64,000 nucleotides of DNA from Paramecium sonneborni (taxonomy: Eukaryota; Ciliophora; Oligohymenophorea; Peniculida; Parameciidae). This document shows positions 1 through 10,578 of the stretch, in pieces. Position 1 is the first letter of the stretch, and every line of letters starts with the position of its first letter. The notes beneath the pieces were generated by a model. It was not told the origin of the DNA. It made no database searches and worked only from the letters and a program-made list of their open reading frames with translations. The stretch lies in the NCBI GenBank assembly GCA_905182985.1, contig CAJJDN010000064.1, positions 127,895-191,894 on the forward strand, read 5' to 3'. The translations under genes were made by a program, and so were the position numbers.

Positions 1-536
1 TAATCTGGAAGATTATTGAAGCTTACTTATTTAGCAGCAGATAAATTTATATTTAAATGTTTAAATTTAGCAATCTTTAGTCAACTTATAGGTCCATACA
101 TTCTAACTCATTTCCTATTTGGTATAATGAAATCAGAACCTTCAAATTATCCTAATTATATTTCAATCATCACTTTACTCATATTAGGCTTATCATATTC
201 AATGTACTGCTTATTATTATTCCTACTGTTTAATATGCTGTACCTTAAAGATTGGTTGGAACTGCCTTTGGTTTTGTTGGTATGTTTACAAATACAGCTA
301 TGACTCTATTTCCTTTAGTAGCAGCTAAAATTGTAGAGAACTCTATCAATCAAGAATAAGGTTACTCATTTGTAGCATCAATTGTAGGATTACTATTTAC
401 AATTTCACTTTATTATTTAGATACATAAAATTCAATAATCTTAGATTTTATTAATCCAGAATCCAATACTTAGACAGAGTAAGAAATTCTAAAAAGTATG
501 GAATGCAGTTATGAGGAAAAGATGATAGAAATTTGA
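1..536 (+). CDS. MFSD1-like major facilitator transporter, C-terminal part
   Basis: C-terminal part of a multi-spanning transporter that begins before the window. The first 220 bases encode hydrophobic helices in frame 1. The conserved stretch VPQRLVGTAFGFVGMFTN and the following helix (SFVASIVGLLFTISLYYL) are in frame 3, ending at TGA 534-536. The pattern of a Gly/Ala/Thr-rich helix after a VP..R.GTA motif is that of the MFSD1/SLC-type major facilitator family, thought to export small solutes or dipeptides from lysosomes. No GT...AG intron explains the frame change near 221; one missing base would. It converges with the Myb gene, 49 bp away. Family call is by motif only. Confidence 0.65.
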
Positions 537-585
537 TATAGTAAATTTTTAATGATATATATACAATTTAATACATTTAAATATA

Positions 586-1377
586 TCATTAATCAAGTGA
601 TTGTAATGAGTCATAGAATGGTTAATTTTATTTTTCATTTGTTCTTTTTTAAATCCAGGTATTAAGTAAGTTATTTGATTTTAGAAATTCTAAATTTGTA
701 TTCTATTTAGCATAAAAATAATTACAAATTATTATTGCTTTAATTAATCACTTTAAATTTAATCGATAGTTGTTTAAAGTGGAGTTTACCACATATTCTA
801 TTATGGTGGTGCTTACTAAGGCTAAACACTAGGAGACATTTCTTGATATGGACTGTGAATGAGTAAAGGTGACATACCCATATAATTATTATTGTTGTTA
901 TTGTACATATACATCGGTTATGCAGGTGTATAAACCATAGGTGTTTAATTCATTTAAGGAAAAGGGGATATTAAGTTATAATTAGATGGATAATTCTTAA
1001 AATATTATCCCATCAACATTTGAACAGGAGTCTATTAAATTTATTAAGAGATTTCTTCTTGATATGGACGAAATCCTTAATAAAGAACTTGATTCTATTA
1101 TTATTGAATTGGAGACATTTAAACTTATTTCAATCTAATTTGTTCATTCTTCAATTCTTCAATTTATTATAATTATGGTTAGAAATAATAAGACAATGTA
1201 TTTGGTGTTGATAATTCTCTTTTATTATTTTCATTTAATTATAGTTATGCTATTTAATATTGTTGAGACAGAATTTTTTATTATTGATCAAGTTAAAAGG
1301 ATGATTATTCCAATAATTAATCTTCATTGTATTTATTGATTACTTATTCCTATTTTTATCTGATAATTGGTTATTAA

Positions 1378-1411
<34 letters not shown>

Positions 1412-2558
1412 GTTATTATTATTATTATTATTGTTATTAGATTTCCTTTTATTTAGGTTTTTAAGTTTATTGTACCTTTTTTGATTATTAAATGACAGGA
1501 TCAGGACCAATATTAAGAAAATCTTTGATTTGTGAACTAATTTTTCTTTTTTTAATTAAGATTTCTTAATTTTAAAGAGGAGGAGTTTCTTAAGGTTTAT
1601 CTTTGGTTTTGTCTCTAAGATTAAATTTTTATTTAGCTTATCTTGAATATTAAGTTCTAATTTATGGTTCTTGCTTTAAAGGTTATTATTCTTATTCTTC
1701 TTCTTCAATGTTTTATTTATTCAAATATTCTTTAATAGCTTATAATTCTTCAATATCATCATCTTCTTCATCTTTATATATTTTTTAAATTAAACTTTTG
1801 AATCTAAATAAATAAAGAGTTGAGTTATACCTATTTTTAACTTAATTTTCAGTTCTACCATCTAATAAAGTAGATATGAGTGACCATCTCTTTCCATTTT
1901 TAACAACTGTATTTAATAATTAAAGATCTTCTTACTGACTCCAATTAGTTCTATTTAATAAATTAATTTAGATTACTTTTTAAGTTTGGGATTTAAATAA
2001 TTCATCCATCTCTCTCTAACTTATTTAGGTGTTCTAATAAATTATCCATTATTTTGATTATACAATTCTAATGCAATATGTGTCCATATATGTTTTTCAT
2101 CTTGTTCACTATATAGATATTAATAAACTCACTGCATAAGTGATTTAATAATTTCATCTTCTTCTGGATCCCAATTAATACTCTTAGAAACAGGATTGAT
2201 TAATGTGATCCATCTTTATTTAAGTGTAATTTCATCAATTTAAAGAATTGAAGCCAATTAAATCCATTCCTCTTAATTTGGGTTAATTGTCTTTTTGTTT
2301 TTGAGTTAAAAGAATTTACCCAATATCCATATAAACATCATCTTACATTATTTATCCCATTTACGTTTAATACCTGCCTTCTCTTCTGATAATAATCTAT
2401 ATAAGTATAAATGATTTTAGTAACTTTTAAGCAATAGACTCGAAATGTTTACTATTTGGATTAATAAAATTCTCTTTTATTTTGAATTAGTTACGGAAAG
2501 GAAAAGGAAGTTCTGCATTTTTCAATGTACCCAACTCTTATAGAAACTCATGAAACAT
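586..2558 (-). CDS. R1R2R3 Myb-type DNA-binding protein with polyglutamine tail
   Basis: Probable nuclear transcription or snRNA-gene factor. Three Myb repeats are visible: a first repeat around EEWIQLASILQIDEITLKQRW, a second with WDPEEDEIIK ... VRERWMNYLNP, and a third with NWSQQEDLQLL ... GRTENQVKNRYNS, whose GRTxNQVKNR recognition helix is diagnostic. A polar tail follows, with a polyglutamine run written mostly in TAA codons (ATT repeats on the + strand near 1375-1440), then a last exon ending FYDSLQSLDQ. Introns are at 703-725, 2109-2132 and 2397-2424; spliced length is an exact codon number. The start at 2558 gives conserved-looking sequence from residue 1 and lies 11 bp from the divergent CDP-diacylglycerol synthase start. 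Plant c-Myb, CDC5 or SNAPc190 relationships were not distinguished. Confidence 0.82.
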
Positions 2559-2569
2559 TTAATTAATTA

Positions 2570-3654
2570 ATGGTTAATTGGACTTAAAGATTTATTACCG
2601 GATTTATTGGAGCACCTATAGTCTATTATACAATTCAAAATCAATTGGCACTCTGTCTACTTATTAATGGTATCTTAATAATCATATAACATTTTAGTTG
2701 TTCTATATTTATTACATGCAGAATTTCAAAAATTGATATCTAATGTACTCAAACATAATTGTAGTGATTCTGATCGTTGGTATGTAGAAACTATGGCATC
2801 TTCTTGGGTATATTTATTTATTTATTTATCAATAGTTCATTCGTATTCCAACTCATTATTTTATTACCATGTCAATTATGTAAAGTAATCCCTTATGTGT
2901 CCATTTACATATGATAATATCCATATTCTTCTTACTTCTTGTTAGATTGATGAATTATCTTAAAATTAGTGATTTCTTAAAATAAAATGAGAAGTAATTT
3001 TTCAATCACAATTTTAGAACTATTTCAGATAAATTTCCTAGTCAAATGGTTGAAAAGAAAATATAAATGTTAACTTTTTTTTAAATGTCTGCAGATATTG
3101 TTTGTAATTATATATAATATTATATAGAATTCATATTATTTGTCTATCCTCTTAATTTTGTTTTAATTGTATTCTAATACAAATAAGCTTAAGCATTAAA
3201 TCTTATTTGGTTGATATCTGCTTGGTAAACTGATAATGGAGCTTTGTTTATGGGTTCCATGTTTGGAAAAACATTATTTTGTCCTAAAATCTCCCCTAAT
3301 AAAACTTGGGAAGGAGTCAGTGGAGGTATTTTCTTAAGTGTTTTCACTTCACTTATACTTTCATAAATGAATTTCTTATCCTTCATCACTTTAGATAATC
3401 TCCACACTAAACATTTCCTATTAATTTCATTGATTGTTTCCATAGCATCTATTTTTGGAGATTTGATTGAATCATTTATCAAAAGAGTAGCTGATGTCAA
3501 AGATTCTGGCTCACTCTTTCCTGGTCATGGTGGCATACTTGATAGAGTAAATACATCTTATATACAATAATAGCTTGATTCCCTTTGTTTTAGTGCCCCC
3601 TTTGTTTATCTATACATTCAAATCTTTATGCATGACGTTTTAGAATTGGCCTGA
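2570..3654 (+). CDS. CDS1: phosphatidate cytidylyltransferase (CDP-diacylglycerol synthase)
   Basis: Integral ER membrane enzyme that makes CDP-diacylglycerol from phosphatidic acid and CTP, feeding phosphatidylinositol synthesis. The C-terminal signature is clear: SFIKRVADVKDSGSLFPGHG followed by GILDR-LDS, after several hydrophobic helices and the eukaryotic SPNKTWEG motif. Introns lie at 2670-2697, about 2809-2836 and 3547-3573. The third is 27 nt and lacks an in-frame TGA, so the unspliced frame also reads through; splicing restores the conserved DR(L/I)D motif, so I call it an intron. Start codon 2570 (MVNWTQRF) fits the family; an in-frame ATG at 2525 would overlap the divergent Myb gene. 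It ends at TGA 3652-3654. Confidence 0.9.
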
Positions 3655-3787
3655 TTATATCATATTTAATATTCATTTATTAAATTCTATCTATATCATA
3701 CTAATCAGTAAAATCTATATTTCAATTTTCATATTTAAATAATATCTTAATCTCTCTCCTTTTTATTATTTCATTCATTATTTATTA

Positions 3788-4390
3788 ATGTACCACAGGT
3801 AGCCTTCTAATTCAGATAACTAAATACCAAATTAGATTTTTCAACAACAATCTAGATATTTATTTCTACCTGAAATAACTCTATATTAGTAATTTAAATC
3901 TCTTTAAAACATTCCTAATACAAGTAGAGTTTAAGATGATTTATTATATGGTAGACATAGTGATTAAATTCACGAACCATAAACATCAAGAGTTAGATAG
4001 AATTTGAAAAATAAGAAAGTTATCTTTAATTAGGTGTCTCAAAACTTATAACAAGGACTATTAAGAAAAATCGATACTAGAGTTAAGGACAATTGTCAAC
4101 TTAAGAGTATTTTAAAAGGGTCTAACAATAGTAGACATTCAGATATTTTTGATTTTTTTGAATCAATTGATAAAGAATAAGAATAACCTATTCGAAATAA
4201 TAAATATGTGACACTTGTACCTTTGGAATCCTCAATACATCTTTCTCCAAGGAAATTTGAGACAATATCTCCAAAGAGAGTTTCATTTAATAGAAAAATA
4301 TAGGTAAAATTTATAAATGATGATGAGATTGATATGAATAGATAACGTAGACATTCATTTAGAAGATAATTGAGTGAGATTATAAATTGA
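3788..4390 (+). CDS. candidate PP1-docking protein with SILK and RVSF motifs
   Basis: Unrecognised 200-residue, basic, glutamine-rich protein without an intron. It carries SILK at residues 107-110 and KRVSF at 163-167. Known of the motifs: [GS]ILK and [RK]VxF are the two protein phosphatase-1 docking motifs, and in inhibitor-2, KNL1 and related regulators SILK lies N-terminal to RVxF, as here (57 residues apart). Inferred role: a PP1-targeting or inhibitory subunit. Around them are several Arg-rich Ser patches (RQRRHSFRRQ near the end) that could be phosphorylated. The next gene, an SCP-type phosphatase, starts 15 bp downstream on the same strand. Short motifs occur by chance, so function is tentative; the coding frame itself is convincing. 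Confidence 0.6.
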
Positions 4391-4405
4391 CAATATTATA
4401 TATAA

Positions 4406-5373
4406 ATGTAAAATAATTAAATCATATACTCTTAGACATAAGAAAAAAGATCATTTTTTAATCGTTTATGTTCTTGTTTTGAATATTTCAAAAAAGATCC
4501 TAAACAGATAAATTAATATCATCCAGAAATAGATACTCCAAAATCTTCATTTATTGTATGAAAATATAGCAATATATAGGGTTAAAGAAAAATAATAGTT
4601 TTAGATTTAGATGAAACATTGGTGCATAGTTAATTTTAGCATTTTGATAATCATGACTTGACACTTGACGTATTTGTTAAGTTAGAATTTAGATTGTTGT
4701 ATAATAACAAAATTTCAAGGTTTATGTAATTATTCGTCCAGGAGTAAAGAAATTCATAGATTAGCTTAATAATTTTTATGATATAGTATTTTGGACAGCT
4801 AGTTTAAAGGAATATGCTATGCCAGTAATGGATTATATTGATCCAGATAGAAAAGCAGTAGAGAGATTATTCAGAGACAGTTGCACACCTTTGAAGAATG
4901 GATTAACAAAGGATTTAACAAAGTTAGGTAGAGATCTGAAAGATGTAATAATTGTTGATGTAAGAATACATTCTTTAAATAATTAGAATTCAATTTTCTC
5001 ATTTACAATGAATAATGAAAATGGTTTAAAGATAAAGGATTTTTTTTATGACAAATTTGATAGGGAACTAGAAAATATCTTGCCTTTTTTGATTTGGATA
5101 TCATAAGTATGGTGATGAACTACTAAAAAGTTGTCTGATGTAAGACCAGTATAAATACAATATGGAGAGTTTTAGAGAAGAAAGAAATAAGAGAGAAAGA
5201 ACAATGAATAACAAAATTTATATGGCATATCAAGATCTGTAACAATAGAGAGAAAGAAAATGAATCATAACAGTTTAATAAAGACTTTGACAGAGTAAGT
5301 TACAGATGATAAGAAGGTTAATAAGGCTGATACAGATGAGAGTGAGAAGGAAACCTTTGAGATAGGTAATTGA
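4406..5373 (+). CDS. FCP1/SCP-type (HAD family) protein phosphatase
   Basis: 289-residue phosphatase of the CTD small-phosphatase type, which removes phosphate from Ser/Thr, classically on RNA polymerase II tails. The catalytic DxDxT signature is VLDLDETLVHS (about residue 58), followed by VYVIIRPGVKKFIDQL, DIVFWTASLKEYA and the second acidic motif DVIIVDNS, then PFLIWISQLSDVRPV. All family blocks are present in order. Introns at 4556-4579, 4670-4692, 4960-4986 and 5107-5130 are needed to join them, and the frame closes exactly. The tail is Lys/Arg/Gln-rich. The N-terminal 45 residues contain a Cys pair (LCSCF) that could anchor the protein. It follows the SILK/RVSF protein by 15 bp, hinting at related function but not proving it. 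Confidence 0.9.
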
Positions 5374-5419
5374 TACTGAGAGTTTTGGTTTAATTTATTT
5401 GTTTGTATTAATTTAAAAA

Positions 5420-8377
5420 ATGGAAGATATTCAGATCACAACTATTGATAGTGAAAATGGAAGGAAGTTAGTATGAGTTTGAGTCTATGTAGGGTAAATA
5501 CTCGATGAGATCAATGGCTTTACCGAAGATTTCAATAGCAAAATAACTGCCGTATTTAGGTGGATTAGAAGATGTGAGTATGCCCAAACGCTATAACAGA
5601 CAATATTATAAGATCCAATAACCAACGAAAGAAAGAGATCTAATTAATGATGTTAAATGAATTCAATATTTTGATTAGAAGGAGGTGTTCGGGAGTCTGA
5701 CATATAATTATGAAGAACCTTATGAGGATCGTAAACCGAAAGACTTAGTTGGTGAAGATGCATACAGATCCTATTACCATACATTTAAAAATATAAAGAG
5801 AATTTTGGAGCAGAACTAATTTGACAATATTTAAAGTATTTAATCGAATCAATAAATTATAGACTCTGTATAGACTAACTTGATATCGAGATCTGAAAAA
5901 CTCAGGATTTTACCATGTAAAATGGGTTTAATAAAATTGAAGGGTGATCGTAATTCACTCACTATATAAAACTAAAAATTTGGAGATAAATATGTAGAGG
6001 TATTATCTGAAGGTTTAAGAACACTCCCAGCTATTTAGGATTTCAATTTTAATCATAATCGAATAAAAGAATATGGAGCATCTTAATTGATGCCACTTAT
6101 CAGTAAATAAGCAAGGAAAATTGAATTTTAAACTAATCTTATTGGAGAGAAAGGATTAGACTCTATTTTGAAAACTTTACCATTATAATAATGCAAGTAA
6201 ATTAAAATATATAATTACTAGAATTCAGATCTTGAATTTAGAAGATAATAATTTAGGTGATTAACTAATTATTCAATTATGTAGAGCAATGTGCAAGAAT
6301 CTCTCTGTTGAGACTTTGAATATATCAAAAAATAAAATAAGTAACAATGTACATTAAAGTTTGAAATAATTCATAGAACAAAATGATACATTATTAGAAT
6401 TGTATCTCCGTTGGAATTCTATTAAAGGTTCTGGTGGAGTTGAAATTTTCAAAGCCTTATAAACAAATAAGAATATTAAAGTTTTAGATTTTTCATACAA
6501 TTTATTAGGATGTGGTAATGTAATATCAGCAGCATTGAGAGATTTCCTTATTGAAAATAAAACAATTCAACATTTGGATCTATCAGCTAATAGTTTCACA
6601 TAATCAGATTGTGCAATTATATCAGAAGCATTAAAATAGAATCATTCTATTTATGGATTTCATTTTAGAGGAAATTTTGGATATATAGATTCAAAAGGAT
6701 TTTTAATAATTGATTCTAGTATGAAGAATTTCAATTCAATTCATATAGAATAAAGAATTAGAGGAGTTATGCCACATCCAAAACCATATGATAATGTATC
6801 TAGATTTGAAAAAGTTTAAGATGTATGTTGGATTTGTGATTGTTGGTAAATGGCTACATTCGAATGGATACCAAGTATATATAAATATTTATATTAATTA
6901 TTAGATTAAAGTGGAGCATGTTTTGATGAACCAATTTTCATACATTTTGATTATGAAGGTTATGAACCTATATTTTTAGGAAAACCTGATGAAAAAGGAC
7001 ATTTTCGAACTCATAGAATGATTCCTACTGGAGATATTGAATATTTTTATACTGCAAATGCTATTTAAATAGCAAGTTAAAGTGCTCCTATTAAATAACA
7101 TATTGAAAAATTCAGAACTAAAGTTAGCATAGCTGATTAGGTTCTCAATATATTCATCATCATTAGGTTGTTAATGTTTTAATTGATGAAACCAACTTAG
7201 AATCATATCCTAAATCAAAACCTGTAATTGATGATTGGTATCCAAATTATGATGTTTTACCAAGAACCTAAGATCCTATCTATATTCCTGCCAAAAGAAA
7301 AAAATAAAAAAGAATTTGGACATATCCCATCTCAATATGGGCTCCTAAATATAAATTTGATACTGAAGATCTATTACGTAAATGTTTTGAAAGAGATTGG
7401 TTATGTTGTAAAATCACAAAATTTATTAAAAAATAAGAAGAGTAAGATTAAGTTAAAGAACTTTTATGGTAAGCATATAAACCAATGAGAGAAACTTATA
7501 GATTTTATGCTAGTGTTAATCCAACAGGAGATGTATTTTCTATGTCTGTTAATCCAACATCTGATTTTGTTAATCAATGTTAATTAATTGATTAAAAATA
7601 ATTAAAATTAGCTGATGTAGATCTTAAATTTATAGCAACTTGTAGTGCATCATCAATTGATTATAAAGGTAATTATAGAAATCCAGAAAGATCACTTGTT
7701 AGATATCAAATGATGGAATTCTTAGTCAGATTATCTGATGATAAATATGTTAGATTTAATCCATAAATTAATATTGTTTAAGCTACTAAAATGATTTTAG
7801 ATTAATGTATGCCACATATGTCTTAATTTGATTCTCATAAATGGAGAGCAGAAAGATATTTCATTGAATAATGCGATGATGTATGTAAAAAATATAAATG
7901 GGTTGTTGATTACGTTTATATCAGAAATTCCTCTAAAAAAGTTAAACCTGGTTAACCACCTTTTATGTGTTTAGATGAACTTAAAGATATTTGTAATAAA
8001 GCAAATCTTTATGATGAAAATTTTGTAGAAAGAGATGTTAATTTAGCATTTAATTTATCAACTCTTACATAAATTGATGAATTAGAAAGTGATAGATTAT
8101 TTTAAATGTAATGGATTGAGTTTATGGAAGCTTTAGCAAGAATTGCTGAAAAATACTCCCCTATTCCTATTGGAAAAAAAGAAGAAGTATTATAAGATAT
8201 CATATACACTAGAAAGAATGGACTTTCGAATTGAGATAATAATAACCTCTATATTATAAATTAGAAGCCTTCATGATACATATCATTAATACTTTAGTTG
8301 ATGAAGAAACCAAAAAGAATTGGAAATAACCAACCATCTCAATGTTTGATGAGATTGAAGAAGATGAATATTATTGA
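5420..8377 (+). CDS. large leucine-rich-repeat protein with C-terminal conserved region
   Basis: About 933 residues with six introns (5471-5492, 5652-5678, 6197-6221, 6875-6904, 7141-7166, 8187-8212). The first part holds ribonuclease-inhibitor-type leucine-rich repeats (LNLEDNNLGDQ, LDFSYNLLG, LDLSANSF). Then comes a Cys/Trp cluster, VCWICDCWQMATFEW, and a long C-terminal region with repeated aromatic motifs (FIHFDYEGYEP, HRMIPTGDIEYFY, TYRFYASVNPTGDVFS). I have the impression that similar LRR plus Cys/Trp proteins occur in other protists, but cannot name the family. The C terminus ends in an acidic stretch. The protein has no signal peptide or membrane helix, so a cytoplasmic or cytoskeletal scaffold is likely. 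It converges with the PP2C gene. Confidence 0.8.
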
Positions 8378-8555
8378 AATATGTAATCTTAGTTTTACCT
8401 ATGTATTATTTTACAAACTTATTTTAACAAACTACTTAATTACTAATATAAAATGAATTATAAACTAGATTCTAAATTCAAATAGAAATTTAATACACTC
8501 TATTTATATTAAGAAAATGAAAAAAGTAAATGTAAAATTATGATGTTTATAATTA

Positions 8556-9897
8556 TCATAATTCATATTAAAAGAATATAACTATTGCAGTAATGTCATC
8601 TATTCCTTCACTATGAGCTTTCCAAGCAGCCACAGCTTCTGAAATAATCTTTTAACAAGCTCCTTAAGGATCATTCTTCTAATAAAATGGATAAACTAAA
8701 TCTGCAATCTTGATAATTTAAACTCATAATACAGTTTGATTATCTAAAAACTCCCATATTCCATCTGATCCTAATACAATAAATAAATCTTCTTTATTCA
8801 CAATATCCACTTATCTTAACTCTGGTATTTAAGATACACCAACAGATGCAGCAACAAAATCTCCTAAACTTCTACTCATAGCTAAACCAGGAAATTATGC
8901 TCCTTTTGCCCAAACTCTTGATGGTCCTATTGGAGCTCCACTTGGTAAATGATATGTATCTACAACTCCACCACATTACTCTATTCGTTATCTTTCCCCT
9001 TCCTAATGAGGTTTATGATCTATTGATAATTCTATTATAGATTAATTTTAATTTTAATTCTTTCTCACTAAAATTGCTCTACTATCACCTACCCAACCAC
9101 ATTATATATTTGTTTCTTTTAAAAGTATTAATGTTAAAGTTGTCCCAGAAAATTAACATCCAAATTCTGTTTACAATTTCATTCTTTAATGAATGTCAAA
9201 AAATATCTTTTAAAAATCAAACACCTTATAATATTTATTCAAATTATCTACATATTCATTGATTCATACATTTTAATAGTTCCTTTACGAATGTACTAAC
9301 ATGTTCTCCATCCATTCCATGACCATCCATTACAGCAAATGCATAATTATTTTCATCAAACTATAAACATAATTCTTTGTCTTAATTAGTTTTCTCTAAT
9401 AAACCATCAAAACCAGGACGTGATTAACTAAAATAATTAATCTTCATTTTTTATTTTTATTAATGCCAATGTTATATGGTCTCATCTTTTTAACTTCTTA
9501 AATTAATTGATTGAGTTAAATTTTGCTATTACTATTATTATTATTATTATTATTTTGATTTTGAATCGATTATTATTCTACTCTTAAGAAGAGGAGGCTT
9601 TTTTGATAAATCTAATCCTGATGTCGATTTTTCTATTTATTTTTGCTATTTATTTAAATCAGGTAATCTTTAATTCTACCTTTAAGCTTGTATACTCTAT
9701 ACTAGCTATTTCTAATCTTCATTCTAATTTACTCTAGATTCACTCCTTTGTCTCTTTTAAGTTATTTGAAAATTTGGCTTTTAATTAGATTGCTCCTTTT
9801 TTGTTTCAGAAGAGGATCTATTACCTAAAGGTCTTAATTATTAACCAAATTTAGAAAACATTTATTTAATTATTTTATAATTTACTTTTTCTGCCAT
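8556..9897 (-). CDS. PP2C-family Ser/Thr phosphatase with Gln-rich N-terminal extension
   Basis: 431-residue metal-dependent phosphatase. PP2C motifs in order: FAVMDGHGMDGEHV, the SGTTLTLI block, GWVGDSRAILV, SIDHKP, MSRSLGDFVA, LGSDGIWEFL and GIDDITAIVIFF close to the C terminus. All metal-binding aspartates are visible. Introns at 8709-8732 and 9248-9269 make the frame exact. About 150 residues precede the catalytic domain and are rich in Gln, Ser and basic residues, including a run of glutamines written as TAA/TAG (near 9533-9555). I chose the start at 9897 because the frame is open from there into the domain; an internal Met at 9447 would start just before the domain. A second PP2C gene lies at 27.6 kb. 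Confidence 0.88.
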
Positions 9898-10340
9898 TCA
9901 AATTATTTAACTCTGCTTTTATTATATATGTACAACTGAATATGGTTGCAAAATATATTAAACAATATAAGGAACTTTGAATATTTAAATATTGTCATCA
10001 ATAATTAACCAAATATATCTTTTTTATTCTTTTAAATACTCATAATTTTCTCATTCGATTAATTAATTATTTTTATGCTGGGTTTATTGATTGATACTAA
10101 AAAAAAAGCTGTAGATTGTGCTTTAAGAAAACTCATTCAAATTTAATGAAGAATCTCATAGTTGATATTTTCTATTAAAAATTCTTTTTATAATATCAAT
10201 GCAAAATTACGATAGAATGAAGATATCTATTAATAATTTTTGATAATAAATATAAGCTCTAATTGATTAGAAAAAATATATATTTTCTTTTTAATTAATA
10301 ATTAACCATTGAAGAGAATTGAAAAAATTTGATAATTTTA
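9898..10340. other. A+T-rich spacer upstream of the PP2C gene
   Basis: No convincing gene. A 26-codon open stretch on the + strand near 10075-10155 (ending ALRKLIQIQ) could be a gene remnant, but nothing extends it. The 5' flank of the PP2C gene lies here. Confidence 0.5.
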
Positions 10341-10417
10341 TATAATAAGATGAAGTGTGATAATAAAATTATATATAAAAATTAATAATGATAAATATTA
10401 AATAAGGAATTAAAAAT

Positions 10418-10424
10418 AAAAAAA
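10418..10424 (-). terminator. RNA polymerase III terminator (T7 run) of tRNA-Leu
   Basis: Seven consecutive T on the minus strand, starting two bases after the 3' end of the tRNA. A run of four or more T is the usual pol III stop. Confidence 0.75.
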
Positions 10425-10425
10425 T

Positions 10426-10509
10426 TGCCTGCTGTCGGATTCGAACCGACGCGGAGTAGGCTCCAGCAGATCTTAAGTCTGCCCCCTTAACCAGCTCGGG
10501 CAAACAGGC
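10426..10509 (-). tRNA. tRNA-Leu, anticodon UAA (copy 1)
   Basis: 84-nt type II tRNA. The acceptor stem pairs GCCTGTT with AGCAGGC (one G-T pair), with A as discriminator base. The anticodon stem GCAGA/TCTGC encloses loop CTTAAGA, so the anticodon is TAA, reading UUA leucine codons. The long variable arm (TGGAGCCTACTCCG) is typical of leucine tRNA. The T arm is GTCGG-TTCGAAT-CCGAC. There is no intron and no encoded CCA. The internal B box (GGTTCGAATCC) is present. Note that UAA as an anticodon is unrelated to reassigned UAA codons. Confidence 0.95.
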
Positions 10510-10578
10510 TGTGATACTTATTTTAATAACATATATGTATATAATTATCTCGAATATAATTTTATAATATTTGTAAAA

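Noticed and set aside
16..303. Open reading frames in the standard code (60-120 residues) across the window
   Set aside because: Most are pieces of longer genes read with TAA/TAG as stops, or antisense shadows. They were used only where the ciliate code and introns extended them.
1375..1440. ATT trinucleotide tract as a CRISPR or satellite repeat
   Set aside because: It is a single coding microsatellite for polyglutamine with no spacers.
2525..2570. ATG at 2525 as the start of CDP-diacylglycerol synthase
   Set aside because: It would overlap the divergent Myb start at 2558. The ATG at 2570 begins the family-like sequence MVNWTQRF.
9074..9262. 62-residue + strand frame
   Set aside because: Antisense to the PP2C gene with no independent coding signal.
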